DNA from: a bacterium | Lineage (GTDB): Bacteria; Chloroflexota; Dormibacteria; UBA8260; Bog-877 | Direction of reading: 5' to 3' | Assembly: GCA_021817025.1 (NCBI GenBank) | Contig: JAKAWF010000178.1 | Coordinates: 1-6,904 of the forward strand | Length of the DNA stretch: 6,904 nucleotides | Part shown: positions 5,916-6,904 of the stretch, one piece after another | Layout of the letters: each line of letters opens with the position of its first letter | How positions within the stretch are numbered: the first letter of the stretch is position 1 | The notes under the pieces: model-generated | The model's input: only the letters and a program-made list of their open reading frames with translations | Told to the model about the DNA's origin: nothing | The model's database searches: none | Position numbers and translations under genes: made by a program

Positions 5916-6904
5916 CTCGGACTCGGTGTCTGGGAGACAGGCACAGCGACCGTGTGCTGATCTGGATCGAGCCGCGCTGCAAGAACATCAGCCTCCAGCA
6001 TCTGCCGAATCATTTCCGTGAGGCTGACTCGAAGAGACCACCACAGCTCCCGGTTAGCCGTGCTCGTGTTTAGCAAGAGCTCGGGCACCTCAGTGGCCCG
6101 GCCGCAGCCCGGATGAGGGTCGAAGTGGTCGCGCCAGTGCGAGCCCATGGGCCGGAAGGCAAGCTCGGCCAGCTCTTGGGCTGCCCGGCTGATGCCGGTC
6201 CCGATCACATTGTCGCTCGGCGCAGGCTGTTGCATCATGAGCCACGCCGCCTCAACGTAGTCGCGGGGATGGCCGCAGTCCCGGCGCGCATCAAGGCTTC
6301 CCAGCCGCAACTCGGAGCCGGTCGTTACGAAGGCCGCAACGCCTCGGGTGGTCTTGTGAGTCACGAAATTCTCACCGCGCCGGGGGGGCTCGTGGTGGAA
6401 GAGGATGCCGTTACAGGCGAACATGCCGTGGGTTTCACGATAGTTGACGGTCATCCAATGAGAGTAGAGCGTGGCGACGGCATAGGGGTGTAGGTCGGGA
6501 GGGAGAGTCCTCACTCTGGGCAGGGGGAGTTGCTCCGAAGAGCTCCGAGGTGCTGGCCTGATGGAACCGAAACGGAGCCTCGACGTTTCTGAGGGCTTCG
6601 AGGAGCCGGGTTGTGTCAAGGCCATCCGCATCGGCTGTGTACTCGGTTGGGTCGAGGGAGACGCCGACATGACTCTGGGCCGCCAGGTTGTAGACCTCGG
6701 CCGGCTTGATTGCCCGCGCCAGGCGTCGAGGGCCGCCGGCATCATTCAGGTCTCCGTAGTGGAGGTGGAAACCAAGCGCGCCCCGGACGGCAGGCGACAC
6801 ATGATTCACCTCAGATGATCAATGCGGCCACGGTTGAGCGAGGATGTTCGCCGTACCACGCACTGCACCTCGTAGCCATTGCTGAGGAGAAACTCCGCCA
6901 AGTA
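5912..6904 (-). pseudogene. gmd: GDP-mannose 4,6-dehydratase, frameshifted and lacking its catalytic lysine (N-terminus off right edge)
   Basis: Gmd converts GDP-mannose to GDP-4-keto-6-deoxymannose, the precursor of GDP-fucose, GDP-rhamnose and GDP-perosamine. The protein is an NADP-dependent short-chain dehydrogenase. Three pieces are in order. At 6904-6809, [13 protein letters not shown] and VRRTSS are followed by RIDHL; the Rossmann glycine motif lies beyond the window. At about 6809-6485, in another frame, come FHLHYGDL, AEVYNLAAQSHVGVS and QASTSELFG, which includes the catalytic Thr/Glu. From about 6484, back in the first frame, come PYAVATLYSHW, TVNYRETHGM and NGILFHHEPPRRGENFVT, then a diverged C-terminus to TGA at 5912-5914. 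The first shift is near 6809, where the starting frame meets TGA at 6808-6806. The second is near the CCCC run at about 6485-6488. The Y-x-x-x-K pair reads YAVAT, so the catalytic Lys is Thr (ACG at 6472-6470). C-terminal landmarks are also eroded: R-D-W-G-H reads RDCGH, and the R-P-A-E-V and L-G-W-x-P equivalents read RATEV and LWWSL. Total length, about 330 residues in the window, is normal. Family identity is very secure, and loss of function is likely. Confidence 0.88.

Noticed and set aside
6113..6493. Plus-strand ORF of 126 codons opposite gmd
   Set aside because: It is antisense to unmistakable Gmd homology.
1..6904. CRISPR arrays, tRNA or rRNA genes, tandem repeats
   Set aside because: I saw no regularly spaced direct repeats, no tRNA-like cloverleaf and no rRNA-like stretches on reading both strands by eye.

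Overview
The window is a GC-rich bacterial stretch holding part of a cell-surface polysaccharide (glycan) locus. Every recognisable sugar gene lies on the minus strand, and mobile-element debris sits at the left end and in the middle. GC-rich codon use, GTG starts, a very large polytopic glycosyltransferase with a C-terminal lectin-like region, and an IS21-type transposase fragment all suit an actinobacterium or another high-GC soil lineage such as Chloroflexota or Dormibacterota. The sequence alone does not settle the taxon.

In the minus-strand reading direction (right to left), the window opens inside a GDP-mannose 4,6-dehydratase gene (gmd, 6904 to 5912). That gene is broken by two mutually compensating frameshifts and has lost its catalytic lysine. 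A 127-codon ORF of doubtful reality (5915-5532) follows. It overlaps the gmd stop by ATGA and the next gene's start by GTGA. Next comes an intact GT4-type glycosyltransferase (5535-4324) with a good Shine-Dalgarno sequence. A decayed DDE-transposase C-terminus, split over two frames, occupies 4323-3915. A small unrecognised ORF (3908-3513) with its own Shine-Dalgarno sequence then overlaps the start of a roughly 1065-residue membrane glycosyltransferase (3516-319) by ATGA. On the plus strand, 1-177 is the C-terminal end of an IS21 IstA-like transposase, tail-to-tail with the large membrane protein. I see no gene in 178-318.

The genes would have worked as follows. Gmd would supply GDP-4-keto-6-deoxymannose, the precursor of GDP-rhamnose, GDP-fucose and GDP-perosamine. 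The GT4 enzyme would add a sugar in the cytoplasm. The large GT-C-like membrane protein would act outside the membrane, using a lipid-linked donor. Since gmd and the transposases are decayed while both glycosyltransferase frames are clean, the locus looks partly eroded. I find no CRISPR array, tRNA, rRNA or convincing terminator, and no strong sign of a new defence or other exotic system.
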